From NCBI GenBank assembly GCA_036391875.1, contig DASVZA010000008.1, positions 1-14,207 on the forward strand: a stretch of 14,207 nucleotides of DNA, in the 5' to 3' direction. The stretch is from Parasulfuritortus sp036391875 (GTDB lineage Bacteria; Pseudomonadota; Gammaproteobacteria; Burkholderiales; Thiobacillaceae). Of the stretch, positions 14,034-14,207 are shown in pieces. The notes below the pieces were generated by a model. It was not told the origin of the DNA and did not search any database. It saw only the letters and a program-made list of their open reading frames with translations. The translations under genes and the position numbers were made by a program. The first letter of the stretch is position 1; each line of letters starts with the position of its first letter.

Positions 14034-14177
14034 TCAAATGTTGATCCGGCGCCATCTTGGCATGCCGGAGCCTGGCTCGTACATACGCCGGAAGGGTTGC
14101 AGAGCATCGGCAGCGAGGCCGGCGGCGGCCTGCCAAGCCACCGGCAAAAGGAAAAACAAGCTGGAAAGGAGACGCAT
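14034..14177 (-). CDS. Small secreted protein, 47 aa, unknown function
   Basis: A 47-codon ORF with AAGG about 7 bases before the ATG (14177-14175). Residues 1-23 look like a Sec signal peptide (MRLLSSLFFLLPVAWQAAAG followed by LAA), with likely cleavage before DALQP, leaving a basic mature peptide of about 24 residues rich in Arg and ending RWRRINI. It ends 18 bases before the TonB-family start, in the same direction, so both are probably one operon. I recognise no family. It could instead be the surviving N-terminus of a longer exported protein truncated by a stop. Bases 14178-14207 upstream are too short to interpret. Confidence 0.5.
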   Translation of the reverse strand: MRLLSSLFFLLPVAWQAAAGLAADALQPFRRMYEPGSGMPRWRRINI

Positions 14178-14207
14178 GTTGCCGCCTTCGGGACGGAGAC
14201 GCAGCGC

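Noticed and set aside
1..14207. CRISPR arrays, tRNA or rRNA genes
   Set aside because: No regularly spaced direct repeats, no tRNA cloverleaf-like T-loop (GGTTCRANYCC) in context, and no rRNA-like conserved sequence were seen on either strand.

Overview
The window is GC-rich, and every recognisable protein is of proteobacterial type. Gene content (a prkA-yeaH-spoVR operon, a rubrerythrin / Fe-S oxidoreductase / DUF3501 cluster, a PhnD-like sensor fused to HD-GYP, a TonB-family protein, and a REP-associated tyrosine transposase remnant with GGTGCAAT-type palindromes) fits a betaproteobacterium, perhaps Rhodocyclales or a relative. The taxonomic call is inference from gene style, not from a marker gene.

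Layout, left to right. (1) 1-2595, minus strand: a membrane sensor with a PhnD-like periplasmic domain, one TM helix, GAF, HD-GYP and a degenerate GGDEF domain, cut by the window edge. (2) 2702-5173, minus strand: a three-gene cluster transcribed in the order rubrerythrin, two-[4Fe-4S] Fe-S oxidoreductase, DUF3501 protein, with a strong hairpin after the rubrerythrin gene. (3) 5446-7455, plus strand: a 41-codon small ORF with a near-ideal ribosome binding site, then cfa (cyclopropane fatty acid synthase) and dps (ferritin-like DNA-protection protein). (4) 7456-12609, plus strand: a regulatory region with a good sigma-54 (-24/-12) element and upstream NtrC-like dyads, driving prkA (yeaG), yeaH and spoVR (ycgB). 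(5) 12610-13163: an AT-richer non-coding stretch with a truncated RAYT transposase remnant and two different palindromic repeats. (6) 13164-14177, minus strand: a TonB-family protein preceded by a 47-aa ORF with a signal peptide.

Functionally, the central 10 kb looks like a stress and stationary-phase neighbourhood. It combines peroxide reduction (rubrerythrin and a possible Fe-S electron donor), iron/DNA protection (Dps), membrane-lipid hardening (Cfa) and the nitrogen/starvation-linked PrkA-YeaH-SpoVR system. The least explained elements are the two small ORFs, the DUF3501/Fe-S/rubrerythrin module, and the control region of prkA.
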